Shown here: positions 7,938-15,994 of the stretch, piece after piece
Layout: every line of letters starts with the position of its first letter
Numbering within the stretch: position 1 is the first letter of the stretch
Source of the DNA: Agrococcus sp. Marseille-P2731
GTDB lineage: Bacteria; Actinomycetota; Actinomycetes; Actinomycetales; Microbacteriaceae
Reading direction: 5' to 3'
DNA: 64,000 nt
NCBI RefSeq assembly: GCF_900117395.1
Contig: NZ_FPEG01000003.1
Coordinates: forward strand, 310,001 to 374,000
Program-made: the position numbers and the translations under genes
The notes under the pieces: generated by a model
Database searches by the model: none
The model's input: the letters and a program-made list of their open reading frames with translations, nothing else
Told to the model about the DNA's origin: nothing

Positions 7938-8696
7938 TCAGGGGGTGCGGTCGGCGATCGTCCGCACGACGGTGACGGTCGCGGCTCCCGCCGCCAGGCG
8001 CTCCATGTCGGTGCCCGGTGCATCCGCCGCGCTGTGCTCGCGGATCGAGAGCCGCACGTCGTCGCCGTCCAGCTCGGTCATGGTCGTCTGCACGATGCCG
8101 AAGGGAGCGAGCGGCGCCTCGACGAGCTCGAGCGCCTCGGCGTCTGCCACGTTCGGCACGTTCACGTTCAGGATGGTGCCCGCGGGAGCGTCGAGCAGCC
8201 GCGCGAGCGCGCGACCGGCGATCGTCGCAGCGGTGCCCCAGTGCTGCTGCGGCAGCTCGACGAGGCCGACGTCGAGCGAGACGGCGAGCGCCCGCACGCC
8301 ACCCTGCCCGGCGGTGAGCGCCGCGCCCACCGTGCCCGAGTGCATGATGGCGCCCCCGACGTTCGCGCCGCGGTTGATGCCGCTGAGCACCACGTCGGGC
8401 GCGCCGCCGAACGAGCCGTGCAGCGCGAGCAGCGTGATGAGCGCCGGCGCCGCGTGCACCGCATAGGCCTCGCCCTCGATGCCCTCGAGGCGACGACGCT
8501 CCGAGCGCACCGTGCCCTTCCCTCCTGCGGCGGTGACAGCCGCGCCCTGCGTGGCGATGATGGATGCGCTGGCACCGGAGTGCTCGTGCGCCGGCGCCGC
8601 GATCACCACCTCCAGGCCCGCGGCCGCCGCGACACCCGCGAGCGCCGCGAGGCCCGGGGAGTCGATGCCGTCGTCGTTGGTGATCAGTGCGCGCAT
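7938..8696 (-). CDS. surE: 5'/3'-nucleotidase SurE
   Basis: Metal-dependent phosphatase that removes phosphate from nucleoside 5'- or 3'-monophosphates. The 252 residues begin MRALITNDDGIDSPGL, where the paired Asp of NDDG bind the metal. Further family motifs are PAHEHSGASASI and VLSGINRGANVG. Length is normal. The ATG overlaps the stop of the upstream kinase gene by one base, so the two are co-transcribed and probably coupled. The pairing with a sugar-type kinase suggests a small nucleotide/sugar phosphate housekeeping unit, but this is inference. Confidence 0.94.
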   Translation of the reverse strand: MRALITNDDGIDSPGLAALAGVAAAAGLEVVIAAPAHEHSGASASIIATQGAAVTAAGGKGTVRSERRRLEGIEGEAYAVHAAPALITLLALHGSFGGAPDVVLSGINRGANVGGAIMHSGTVGAALTAGQGGVRALAVSLDVGLVELPQQHWGTAATIAGRALARLLDAPAGTILNVNVPNVADAEALELVEAPLAPFGIVQTTMTELDGDDVRLSIREHSAADAPGTDMERLAAGAATVTVVRTIADRTP

Positions 8697-9673
8697 CAGT
8701 CGTCCTCGTCCTTCTGCTCGTCCTTCTGCCCGTCGGTCGTCCGGTCGTCGGCCCGTCCGAGCTCCTCCAGCTGCACGCGCTCGGCGATCGCCCTGACGGC
8801 CGCTGCGTCGCCGGTGCCGAGGCCTCGCCTCGTCGCGTTCACGGCTCCGGCCGCCGCCGCCGTGCGCACCGCCTCTGCATGATCGCCGCCGCTCGCGAGC
8901 ACGGCAGCGAGGCCTGCCGTGTAGGAGTCGCCGGCACCGCGGGTGTCGACGGGCTCCAGCTCTGGCGCGGTGACGCGCCAGCTGCCCTGCTCGCCGACGA
9001 CGATCGAGCCCTCGGCGGCGCGGGTGATCGCGACCAGCTCGATCCCGCCTGCGACGAGCTCGCGGGCTGCTGCCAGCAGCTGCTGCTCGTCCTCGCCGTC
9101 CTCGACGCGGCCGTCGGCGACGAGCTCCTCGTGGCTCACCTTGAGCACGTCGACGCCGCCCTCGAGCGCGGCCTCCAGCCGCGGACCGGCGAGATCCACG
9201 AGCACCGGCTTCTCGAGCTCACGCATGTCGCTCGCGAGCCGCCGATACACGTCGGCCTCGATCGTCTCGTCGCCGTCCGGGCCGGAGAGGATGACGAGGT
9301 CGGCCCCCGTCGCCTCGCTGAGCATGGCCGAGTAGAGCGCGTCGAGGGCGTGCCGCGAGATCGGCTCCCCCTGCGCCTCGACGATCGGCTCGCGCTCGCC
9401 GCCGCGCCGATCATGGATGTAGGCCGGGCTGCTGCCCTCTCGCTCGATGGCGACGACCTCGAAGCCCTCCCCCTCCAGCAGGTGCCGCGAGACGGATCCC
9501 GCCTCGCCGGTGACCGTGCACACGATGGCGACGTCCGCGCCCAGCGCCTCGAGCATCCGCGCCTGCCACACGCCCTGCCCGCCGACGTGCAGGTGCACGT
9601 CTGGCTCGCCGTGCAGCTCTTCGATGGTGACGGTCAGCATCGGGGCGGGTGCGAAGATCACGACGCGAGGCAT
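8696..9673 (-). CDS. PfkB family kinase (1-phosphofructokinase-like)
   Basis: ATP-dependent kinase of the ribokinase/PfkB superfamily, 325 residues. The FruK/LacC-like N-terminus is VHLHVGGQGVWQARMLEALG, where GG normally precedes KG; here the Lys-type position is Gln. The C-terminal PfkB signature DTRGAGDSYTAGLA holds the catalytic Asp and anion hole. The last 20 residues are a charged tail rich in Asp, Lys and Gln. The best guess is a 1-phosphofructokinase or tagatose-6-phosphate kinase relative, but the altered GG motif makes the substrate uncertain. The ATG at 9673 is preceded by TAGGGT with a 6-nt gap, consistent with a leaderless mRNA. It is the first gene before surE. Confidence 0.82.
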   Translation of the reverse strand: MPRVVIFAPAPMLTVTIEELHGEPDVHLHVGGQGVWQARMLEALGADVAIVCTVTGEAGSVSRHLLEGEGFEVVAIEREGSSPAYIHDRRGGEREPIVEAQGEPISRHALDALYSAMLSEATGADLVILSGPDGDETIEADVYRRLASDMRELEKPVLVDLAGPRLEAALEGGVDVLKVSHEELVADGRVEDGEDEQQLLAAARELVAGGIELVAITRAAEGSIVVGEQGSWRVTAPELEPVDTRGAGDSYTAGLAAVLASGGDHAEAVRTAAAAGAVNATRRGLGTGDAAAVRAIAERVQLEELGRADDRTTDGQKDEQKDEDD

Positions 9674-9679
9674 GCCGCC

Positions 9680-9685
9680 ACCCTA
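9680..9685 (-). promoter_or_regulatory. -10 box of the kinase-surE operon (leaderless)
   Basis: TAGGGT on the reverse strand, exactly 6 nt before the ATG. Transcription would begin at or within a base of the start codon. Confidence 0.5.
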
Positions 9686-9702
9686 GGATCGCCGGCTGAG
9701 CG

Positions 9703-10539
9703 TCAGCGCAGGAAGAGCGCGCGCAGCCTCGCCGTCGTGAACCACAGGCCCAGCACGATCATGACGCCGAAGTAGAGGAGGTGCAGCCAGATCGACGGCT
9801 GGATGAGCCCGGTGGTGAGCTGCCGGATCATGTCGACCCCGTGCCACAGCGGCAGCGCCTGGATCACCCACTGCATGCCCTGCGGGTAGACCTCGATCGG
9901 GAAGAACGTGGCGGAGAGCATGAACATCGGCGCCATCAGGAAGAAGACGTAGTCGAGGTGCTGGAAGGTCTTCATGTAGCTCGTCACCGCCATGCCGAAC
10001 GACGCGAAGCCGAAGGCGATCACGAGCGCGGCGGGGATGGCGAGCACCGCCGTCCACGACAGGTTGAGGCCCATGAGCGTCGTCACCGCCATGAAGCCGC
10101 AGGCGTAGAGCAGGCCCCGGAAGAGGGCCAGCACGATCTCGCCGAGCGCCACGTCGAGCGGGCCGAGCGAGGTCGAGAGCATCTGCTGGTAGAGCTTCGC
10201 GTGGCGCATCTTGAAGAACACGTTCATCGTCGAGTCGTAGACGGCGCCGTTCATCGCGCTCACGGCCATCAGCGCCGGCGCGATGTAGGCCGCATAGGGC
10301 ACGTCGGTGCCGTAGAACTCGACCGAGCCGATCAGCGCACCGAGGCCGATGCCCATCGAGAGCAGGTAGAAGACCGGCTCGAAGAAGCCGGTGAGCACCA
10401 CCACCCAGTTGGTGCGCGCCATCACGTGGAGGCCGCGCGCGACCACCGAGCGGGTGTTGCCGGAGTAGAGGCCGCGGAGCGGACCGCGGATGGTGGGAGC
10501 GGGAGCCTCGAGCAGCTCGTCGGTGCGCAGCTGGGTCAC
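9703..10539 (-). CDS. ABC-2 type transporter permease (NodJ/DrrB-like), second permease
   Basis: A 278-residue integral membrane protein with about six transmembrane helices and an ABC-2 permease core (AYIAPALMAVSAMNGAVYDSTMNVFFKMRHAKLYQQML; FFLMAPMFMLSATFFPIEVYP). It should form the membrane channel of an exporter with the permease and ATPase encoded just upstream. The start is a GTG at 10539 that overlaps the upstream stop by 4 nt (GTGA); the longer frame upstream of it is only antiparallel shadow. Substrate unknown; relatives export drugs or lipo-oligosaccharides. Confidence 0.88.
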   Translation of the reverse strand: MTQLRTDELLEAPAPTIRGPLRGLYSGNTRSVVARGLHVMARTNWVVVLTGFFEPVFYLLSMGIGLGALIGSVEFYGTDVPYAAYIAPALMAVSAMNGAVYDSTMNVFFKMRHAKLYQQMLSTSLGPLDVALGEIVLALFRGLLYACGFMAVTTLMGLNLSWTAVLAIPAALVIAFGFASFGMAVTSYMKTFQHLDYVFFLMAPMFMLSATFFPIEVYPQGMQWVIQALPLWHGVDMIRQLTTGLIQPSIWLHLLYFGVMIVLGLWFTTARLRALFLR

Positions 10540-11384
10540 GTGTCGAGCCTCTTCCGGAAGACGCGGATGGAGAGCACGCAGGTCACGGCGGCGAGCAGCA
10601 CGAGGAAGCCGACGTGCACGAGCGCCATCAGCGGTGAGAGCTCTGCGCCGTAGAGCGCGCTCCTGCCGAGCTCGGCGGCGTGCCAGAGCGGTGAGATCCA
10701 CCCGATCCAGTGCAGGAACCACGGCAGTGTCTCGAGCGGGAAGTAGGTGCCGGAGAAGAGCGTGAGCGGCAGCACGACGAAGCGCTCGATGAACGAGAGC
10801 TGGCCGCGATCCTGGGTCTGCGTCGCGACCCACGCCATCACCGAGAAGCCGACGGATGCGGCGAGCAGCAGGCCGATGGGGAGCAGCAGGAGCGCGCCCA
10901 GCGGGTCGCCGAGCTGCAGGATGAGGATCATCGCGGTGAAGGTCAGCAGCGGCAGCGCGACCCGCACGAGCGTGGCGAGCTGGTAGCCGAGCACGATCTG
11001 CGCTGCGCTGATCGGGGTGCCGTTCATCGCGAAGAACATCGGGAACCACTTGAAGCCGCCGAAGACGCCCCAGGTGTTCTCGTTCGCGGAGGTCTGCATG
11101 GCGGAGGCCATCATGAGCGCGGGGACGATGAAGACGAGGTAGGGCACCCCGTCGACGCCCGACTCCTGGTTCTGGTCGACCAGCAGCGCGAGCCCCAGGC
11201 CGAGCCCCATGACGAACAGGAAGGGCTCGCCGATGCTGAGGCCGAACCACGAGGCGACGTAGGAGCGCATCGAGCGGACCCGGTGCTCGCAGACGTACCA
11301 CCAGCCCCAGCGTCGGCTGCGACGGGCGATGCCGCGGTGGTCGACGCCGTCGACCACCGCCGCGGGCTGCGTCGTCTCGCTCAT
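10536..11384 (-). CDS. ABC-2 type transporter permease, first permease
   Basis: A 282-residue membrane protein with about six transmembrane helices. The typical ABC-2 stretch is VPYLVFIVPALMMASAMQTSANENTWGVFGGFKWFPMFFAM and the C-terminal ETLPWFLHWIGWISPLWHAAELGR resembles NodJ/DrrB proteins. Its ATG overlaps the stop of the ATPase gene by 4 nt and its stop overlaps the next permease, so the three proteins are made in step. It is paralogous to the following permease, which points to a heterodimeric channel. Confidence 0.88.
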   Translation of the reverse strand: MSETTQPAAVVDGVDHRGIARRSRRWGWWYVCEHRVRSMRSYVASWFGLSIGEPFLFVMGLGLGLALLVDQNQESGVDGVPYLVFIVPALMMASAMQTSANENTWGVFGGFKWFPMFFAMNGTPISAAQIVLGYQLATLVRVALPLLTFTAMILILQLGDPLGALLLLPIGLLLAASVGFSVMAWVATQTQDRGQLSFIERFVVLPLTLFSGTYFPLETLPWFLHWIGWISPLWHAAELGRSALYGAELSPLMALVHVGFLVLLAAVTCVLSIRVFRKRLDT

Positions 11385-12307
11385 TCGATCAGGCTCCTGC
11401 CGGTGAGCCGCAGGAAGACGTCCTCCAGGCTCGACCGGCGCACGAGGCTCGTGACGGGGCGCAGACCGCGCTCGTGCACGGCTGCCATGGCGGCATCGCC
11501 ATCATCGTCGTAGACGAGCACGCGGTCGGGCAGCACCTCGATGCGGTCGCCGATGCCCTCGATGGTCTTCGCCGCGGCCTCGTTGTGCGCCGAGCCGAAG
11601 CGCACCTCGAGCACCTCGCGGGTCGAGTACTGCCGGATCAGCGCGGCCGGGCTCCCCTCGGCGACGATGCTGCCCTTGTCGACCACGACCAACCGGTCGC
11701 AGAGCTGCTCGGCCTCATCCATGTAGTGCGTGGTGAGCACGAGCGTCGTGCCCTCCTCCTTGAGTCGGAAGAGGCGGTCCCAGAGCACATGGCGGGCCTG
11801 CGGGTCGAGACCCGTGGTGGGCTCGTCGAGCAGCATGGCCTTGGGGCTGTTGATGAGGCCGCGCGCGATGGTGAGGCGGCGCTTCATGCCGCCGGAGAGG
11901 CCGTCGACGCGGGAGCGGCGCTTGTCGGTGAGCTGCGCGAACTCGAGCAGCTCCTCTGCGCGGCGCTTGACGTAGGGCAGCGGCATGCCGAAGTAGCGGC
12001 CGTAGACGATGAGGTTGTCGATCACCCGCAGCTCCTCGTCGAGCTGATCGGCCTGTGGCACGATGCCGAGCTGCGCTCGGATCTCGGGGCCGTGCTCCGC
12101 GGGGTCGAAGCCGAGCACGCTCAGCGCCCCGGAGGTGCGGGTCGAGGTCGCGGCGATCATGCGCATCGTGGTCGACTTGCCCGCGCCGTTGGGCCCCAGG
12201 AAGCCGAAGGCCTCGCCCGGCTGGATGGCGAAGTCGATGCCGTCGACAGCGGTGAAGTCGCCGTAGCGCTTCGTCAGGCCCGTGGCCTCGATGACAGGTG
12301 CTGGCAC
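11381..12307 (-). CDS. ABC transporter ATP-binding protein (DrrA/NodI type)
   Basis: ATPase that drives the ABC-2 exporter encoded by the next two genes. In 308 residues: Walker A GPNGAGKST (38-46), Q-loop IVPQADQL, signature LSGGMKRRLTIARG, Walker B AMLLDEPTTGLD and switch-His TTHYMDEAE, followed by an about 80-residue C-terminal domain usual in DrrA/NodI proteins. The start is a GTG at 12307; TACTGT lies 8 nt upstream and may be the -10 box. The gene is transcribed divergently from the small HTH gene, and two palindromes lie between them. Multidrug or glycolipid export are both possible. Confidence 0.93.
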   Translation of the reverse strand: MPAPVIEATGLTKRYGDFTAVDGIDFAIQPGEAFGFLGPNGAGKSTTMRMIAATSTRTSGALSVLGFDPAEHGPEIRAQLGIVPQADQLDEELRVIDNLIVYGRYFGMPLPYVKRRAEELLEFAQLTDKRRSRVDGLSGGMKRRLTIARGLINSPKAMLLDEPTTGLDPQARHVLWDRLFRLKEEGTTLVLTTHYMDEAEQLCDRLVVVDKGSIVAEGSPAALIRQYSTREVLEVRFGSAHNEAAAKTIEGIGDRIEVLPDRVLVYDDDGDAAMAAVHERGLRPVTSLVRRSSLEDVFLRLTGRSLIE

Positions 12308-12363
12308 GAGACCTCACAGTAGCGCCAGGCGCCCCCACCGCGCCGCTCCCACAGCATCCAATC

Positions 12364-12408
12364 GTCAACCCATGTTGACACATCCGTCGTTGTCAACCAT
12401 CATTGACA
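12364..12408. promoter_or_regulatory. Double palindrome between divergent ABC transporter units
   Basis: Palindrome 1 is GTCAAC-CCAT-GTTGAC (12364-12379); palindrome 2 is TGTCAA-CCATCA-TTGACA (12391-12408). Their centres are 28 bp apart. The half-sites are all versions of TTGAC(A). They overlap the -35 and -10 boxes of the small HTH gene, and the region also serves the reverse-strand exporter operon. A repressor, perhaps the HTH protein itself, could control both sides. Confidence 0.6.
12375..12403 (+). promoter_or_regulatory. Promoter of the small HTH gene (leaderless)
   Basis: TTGACA (12375-12380, perfect -35) is followed after 17 nt by CATCAT (12398-12403, 4 of 6 match to -10). The start codon begins 6 nt later at 12410, so the transcript should start at the ATG. 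Confidence 0.55.
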
Positions 12409-12409
12409 G

Positions 12410-12613
12410 ATGGACAAGGCGACAGCCCAGGGGGAGCGGCCGCTCGGCGTGCTCGAACGACTGGCCGAGGCGGCAGCGGCTCGCCGCGAGATCGAGCGAG
12501 AGGAATCGGCGCTCGTCAGACGCGCAAGAATGGAGGGGTTCGCCTGGCAGGCGATCGCCGACGCGCTCGGCGTCTCGCGCCAGGCGGTCCACCAGAAGCA
12601 CGGGAAGCGGTAG
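12410..12613 (+). CDS. Small helix-turn-helix protein
   Basis: A 67-residue protein. The first half is a charged helix (LAEAAAARREIEREESALVRRARMEG); the second is a helix-turn-helix, FAWQAIADALGVSRQAVHQKHGKR, like those of small actinobacterial AsnC/sigma-region-4-type HTH proteins. It probably binds DNA as a dimer. There is no room for a ribosome binding site, and the promoter places the transcript start at the ATG. It lies 3 nt before an ABC exporter gene on the same strand and is divergent from the ABC-2 operon, with two palindromes over its own promoter. Autoregulation and control of the exporters is an inference. Confidence 0.75.
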   Translation: MDKATAQGERPLGVLERLAEAAAARREIEREESALVRRARMEGFAWQAIADALGVSRQAVHQKHGKR

Positions 12614-12616
12614 CGG

Positions 12617-14443
12617 ATGCCGACCCGGGAGCCGGAGAGCGCGGGGATGAGCGAACGACGAGGCATGTTCGGCAGGCGCCGCAGCGAGGACGACGGCCCG
12701 CGCGCGAGCGTCAAGGAGCTGCTGCCCTACCTCTTCCCGAAGAAGGGGCTGCTGGCCGGCGCGATCGCGCTGTCGTTCCTCGGGGCGATCTTCGCCCTCG
12801 CGCAGCCGCTGCTCGTGCAGGAGCTCATCGCGCGCGTCGAGGAGATGCAGCCCCTCGAGTGGCTGCCGTGGCTGCTCGTGGTGGTCGTGATCGTCGGGGC
12901 GGTGTCGGATGGGTTCCAGCACTTCCTCCTGCAGCTCCTCGGCGAGCACGTGGTGCTGCGCACCCGCCGCACGCTCGTCGGTCGCATGCTGCGACTGCCG
13001 ATCGCGGAGTTCGACCAGCGGCGCATCGGCGACCTGGTGAGCCGCGTCGGCAGCGACACGACGCTGCTGCGCGCCGTGCTGACGCAGGGCCTCGTGGAGT
13101 CGATCGGCGGCGTGCTCACGCTCGTCGGCGCGGTGATCGCGATGCTCATCATCGACCCGTTGCTCTTCGGCCTGACCGTGCTCGTGCTGATCGTCGCGAT
13201 CGCGGCGATGCTCGTCGTGATGCCGCTGCTGACGCGCGCATCGGGCAAGGCGCAGGAGCAGGTGGGGCACCTGACGAGCGCGCTCGAGCGGGCGATCAGC
13301 GCCGTGCGCACCGTGCGCGCCGCTGGCGCCACCGAGCGCGAGGTCGACGAGATCGGCTCGCGGGCCGGAGATGCCTTCGGCGCCGGCGTGCGCGTCGCGC
13401 GCATCTCGGCGCTCGTCGTGCCGATCCTGGGCGTCGCCGTCAACCTGTCGTTCCTCATCGTGCTCGGCGTCGGGGGCCTCCGCGTCGCCACCGGCGAGAT
13501 CGAGATCTCGCAGCTGGTCGGGTTCCTGCTCTTCCTCTTCCTGATGGTGATGCCGCTCGGCCAGCTCGCGGGTGCCATCGCCGCCGTCAGCGTCGCGCTC
13601 GGCGCGCTCGGCCGCATCCAGGAGATCGTGCGGCTGCCCGGCGAGGCGCACGCTGATGCGACGATCGCGCTGTCGCCGCAAGCGGGCGCACCGATGGTGG
13701 CCTTCGAGGGTGTCGGCTTCGCCTACCCCGCGGCCGAGGATGCGCGCGTGGTGCTCGAGGACGTCTCGTTCGCGGTGCCGGCCGGCTCCCGCACGGCGCT
13801 CGTCGGGCCCTCCGGCGCCGGCAAGTCGACGACCTTCGCGCTCGTCGAGCGCTTCTACGACGTGACCGAGGGCCGAGTCACCGTGGGCGGCGTGGATGTG
13901 CGCGACGTCGATCGCGACAGCCTGCGCGCGCGGATCGGCTACGTCGAGCAGGATGCCCCCGTGCTCGCCGGCACGCTGCGCGACAACCTCCGACTCGGCG
14001 CGCCGGATGCGAGCGACGAGCAGCTGCTGGCCGCGCTCGAGTCGGTGAACCTCAGCGATCTCGTGCGTCGTGCGGCGAAGGGCCTGAGCGCAGAGGTCGG
14101 CGAGGGTGGCGTCCTGCTCTCGGGCGGCGAGCGGCAGCGGCTGGCGATCGCGCGGGCGCTGCTCGCGTCCACCCCGATCCTGCTGCTCGACGAGTCGACC
14201 GCCAACCTCGACGCCCGCAACGAGGCCGCGTTGAAGACAGCGCTGGATGTGGCGAGCGAGGGGCGCACGACGCTCGTCATCGCGCACCGGCTGGCGACGG
14301 TCGTGGACGCCGACCAGATCGTCGTGCTCGACGGCGGACGGGTGCTCGCGAAGGGCACGCATGCCGAGCTGCTCGACGCATCGCCCCTCTACCGAGAGCT
14401 CGCGGCGCACCAGCTGCTCGCTCCCGCCGCCCCCGCCGGCTGA
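12617..14443 (+). CDS. ABC exporter, fused membrane and ATPase domains
   Basis: A 608-residue half-transporter of the MsbA/LmrA type that exports lipids, peptides or drugs as a homo- or heterodimer. The N-terminal half has about six transmembrane helices (LLAGAIALSFLGAIFALAQPLLV onwards) with QLLGEHVVLRTRRTLVGRMLRLP as the coupling-helix region. The ATPase domain has Walker A GPSGAGKST (397-405), signature LLSGGERQRLAIARALL, Walker B ILLLDESTANLD and the H-loop VIAHRLATV. ATG at 12617 is used; Met11 (12647) with GGGG upstream is an alternative. It follows the HTH gene by 3 nt, and its stop lies inside the first of five 31-bp repeats. Confidence 0.92.
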   Translation: MPTREPESAGMSERRGMFGRRRSEDDGPRASVKELLPYLFPKKGLLAGAIALSFLGAIFALAQPLLVQELIARVEEMQPLEWLPWLLVVVVIVGAVSDGFQHFLLQLLGEHVVLRTRRTLVGRMLRLPIAEFDQRRIGDLVSRVGSDTTLLRAVLTQGLVESIGGVLTLVGAVIAMLIIDPLLFGLTVLVLIVAIAAMLVVMPLLTRASGKAQEQVGHLTSALERAISAVRTVRAAGATEREVDEIGSRAGDAFGAGVRVARISALVVPILGVAVNLSFLIVLGVGGLRVATGEIEISQLVGFLLFLFLMVMPLGQLAGAIAAVSVALGALGRIQEIVRLPGEAHADATIALSPQAGAPMVAFEGVGFAYPAAEDARVVLEDVSFAVPAGSRTALVGPSGAGKSTTFALVERFYDVTEGRVTVGGVDVRDVDRDSLRARIGYVEQDAPVLAGTLRDNLRLGAPDASDEQLLAALESVNLSDLVRRAAKGLSAEVGEGGVLLSGGERQRLAIARALLASTPILLLDESTANLDARNEAALKTALDVASEGRTTLVIAHRLATVVDADQIVVLDGGRVLAKGTHAELLDASPLYRELAAHQLLAPAAPAG

Positions 14444-14588
14444 GTCGCTCCACGGCCGCAAGCCCGCCGGCTGAGCCGCTCCACGGCCGCAAGCCCGCCG
14501 GCTGAGTCGCTCCACTGCCGCAAGCCCGCCGGCTGAGTCGCTCCGCTGCCGCAAGCCCGCCGGCTGAGCCGCTCCGCGCCCGCAGGCC
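14434..14588 (+). repeat. Five tandem copies of a 31-bp repeat
   Basis: Units begin at 14434, 14465, 14496, 14527 and 14558, each CGCCGGCTGAG(T/C)CGCTCC followed by AC/GC and (G/T)CCGCAAGCC. The fifth copy is degenerate. The stop codon of the ABC exporter (14441-14443) is in the first unit. Units are adjacent without spacers. The rest of the 184-base gap up to the next start holds only the promoter of the oxidoreductase gene. Confidence 0.9.
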
Positions 14589-14615
14589 GCTGAGCGTGTC
14601 GAAGCCCCACCCGCA

Positions 14616-14621
14616 TACCGT
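14616..14621 (+). promoter_or_regulatory. -10 box of the quinone oxidoreductase gene (leaderless)
   Basis: TACCGT, 6 nt before the ATG at 14628. Confidence 0.45.
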
Positions 14622-14627
14622 TGCCCC

Positions 14628-15539
14628 ATGCGACGCGTCATGCACGACCGCTTCGGCGGCCCGGAGGTGCTCGAGCTGCGGGAGGTCGACGAGCCCCACG
14701 CCGCTCCCGGCGAGGTGCGCATCCGCGTGGAAGCCACCGCCCTCAACCCCGTCGACTGGAAGATCTTCTCCGGCGGGCCCGCCGCCGCATCCCGCGGCCT
14801 CGTGCCGCCGCTCGGCGTGGGCAACGACATCGCCGGCACGATCGACGAGGTCGGCGACGGCGTCAGCGGATGGGACGTGGGCGACCGGGTGTTCGGGTCG
14901 GCCCGCACTCGGGCCCTGCAGGATCACACCGTGGTGGATCCCGCAGCGGAGCGCCTCGCCCGCATCCCCGAGGGCCTGGATGCGGGCGTGGCCGCCAGCC
15001 TCGTCGTCGCGGGCCGCACCGCGTGGGATGCCGTCGAGCAGCTGGTCGAGCGCGCGGGCGAGACCCTCTTCATCCACGGCGCGTCAGGCGGCGTCGGTCA
15101 GCTCGCGGTGCAGCTCGCGGTGCGTCGGGGTGCGCGCGTGATCGGCTCGTCGAGCGAGCGCAACCACGAGCTGCTGCGCGCGCTCGGCGCCGAGCCGGTC
15201 GTCTACGGCGCAGGGCTCCCGGAGCGGCTCGAGACGATGCTGCCGATCGACGCGTGCTTCGACTGCGCCGGTGCCGACGGCATCGCTGCTGCGCTCCAGG
15301 CCGGTGTGCCCATCCATCGCTGCATCGCCATCGCCGCGAAGGGCGCGCACGGCGCCCGCGGCGTCGCCACCGACCTCGCGCAGACCGGCGCCCTCGACGA
15401 CCTCGCGCGCCTGGCCGCATCCGGTGACCTGGAGGTCGCGATCGAGCAGCGCTTCCCGCTGGAGCGCTTCCGCGAGGCCTACGAACGCCTCATGGCCGGC
15501 CACGCGCGCGGCAAGCTCATCCTCGACCTGACGCGCTGA
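14628..15539 (+). CDS. NADPH:quinone oxidoreductase-like zinc-independent MDR protein
   Basis: A 303-residue member of the medium-chain dehydrogenase/reductase family, quinone oxidoreductase branch. The N-terminal GroES-like part has ATALNPVDWKIFSG and LGVGNDIAGTIDEVGDGVSGWDVGDRVFG, without the zinc-binding Cys/His of alcohol dehydrogenases. The Rossmann part shows LFIHGASGGVGQLAVQLA, the usual nucleotide-binding glycines. It probably reduces quinones or reactive carbonyl compounds with NADPH. The ATG is preceded by a -10-like box at leaderless spacing and by no ribosome binding site. Confidence 0.87.
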   Translation: MRRVMHDRFGGPEVLELREVDEPHAAPGEVRIRVEATALNPVDWKIFSGGPAAASRGLVPPLGVGNDIAGTIDEVGDGVSGWDVGDRVFGSARTRALQDHTVVDPAAERLARIPEGLDAGVAASLVVAGRTAWDAVEQLVERAGETLFIHGASGGVGQLAVQLAVRRGARVIGSSSERNHELLRALGAEPVVYGAGLPERLETMLPIDACFDCAGADGIAAALQAGVPIHRCIAIAAKGAHGARGVATDLAQTGALDDLARLAASGDLEVAIEQRFPLERFREAYERLMAGHARGKLILDLTR

Positions 15540-15557
15540 AGCCGTCCCGGTCGCGAC

Positions 15558-15986
15558 TCAGCGGCGCGTCGCGACGACCGCTACCGCCCAACCACGGGCG
15601 CTCGGAGTGAGGAGGCACGCGCCGATCGCGGCGCAGAGCACGACCATCGTCACGGAGCCCAGCGACGCATCGAGCACCGTCCGCACCACGCCCGAGGCGC
15701 CGAAGATCGCGATGGCGGTGGTGAGCACCGGGTGGCCCCAACGGCGCCCACGCTGCATCGCCAGCGCGCAGGTCGGCACGACCGCGGTGACCAGCACCCC
15801 CGAGGCCATCGCTGTGAGCAGCTCTTCGACGGGCGCCCGCCCGATCGACGCGAGCGCCGCGATCACCAGCAGCACGCCCTGCACGAGCACCAGCAGCACG
15901 ACGAGCACGATCGCCGCCCGCATGGCGCGCGGCGCCTGGGGCACAGGCTGGGGCGCCGGCTCAGCACGAGCGCGGCCTGCGACCAC
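15558..15986 (-). CDS. Small membrane protein of unknown function
   Basis: A 142-residue protein if it starts at the GTG 15986, which has GAGG 6 nt upstream and begins 8 nt after the gabD stop. ATG at 15923 would give 121 residues starting directly before the first membrane segment. Four hydrophobic segments are visible: AAIVLVVLLVLVQGVLLVIAAL, LLTAMASGVLVTAVVPTCALAM (after a GRAPVEE loop), VLTTAIAIFGASGVV, and VTMVVLCAAIGACLL. The N-terminal 20 residues are Pro/Ala/Gln-rich. I recognise no family. Coupling to gabD suggests co-expression only. Confidence 0.6.
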   Translation of the reverse strand: MVAGRARAEPAPQPVPQAPRAMRAAIVLVVLLVLVQGVLLVIAALASIGRAPVEELLTAMASGVLVTAVVPTCALAMQRGRRWGHPVLTTAIAIFGASGVVRTVLDASLGSVTMVVLCAAIGACLLTPSARGWAVAVVATRR

Positions 15987-15994
15987 GACGCGCC

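Noticed and set aside
14434..14588. Possible CRISPR array
   Set aside because: The 31-bp units are directly adjacent with no unique spacers, and no cas genes are near.
12365..14908. An 847-residue reverse-strand open frame over the ABC exporter and the 31-bp repeats
   Set aside because: Composition is shadow-like, and it reads through the tandem repeats and the promoter region.
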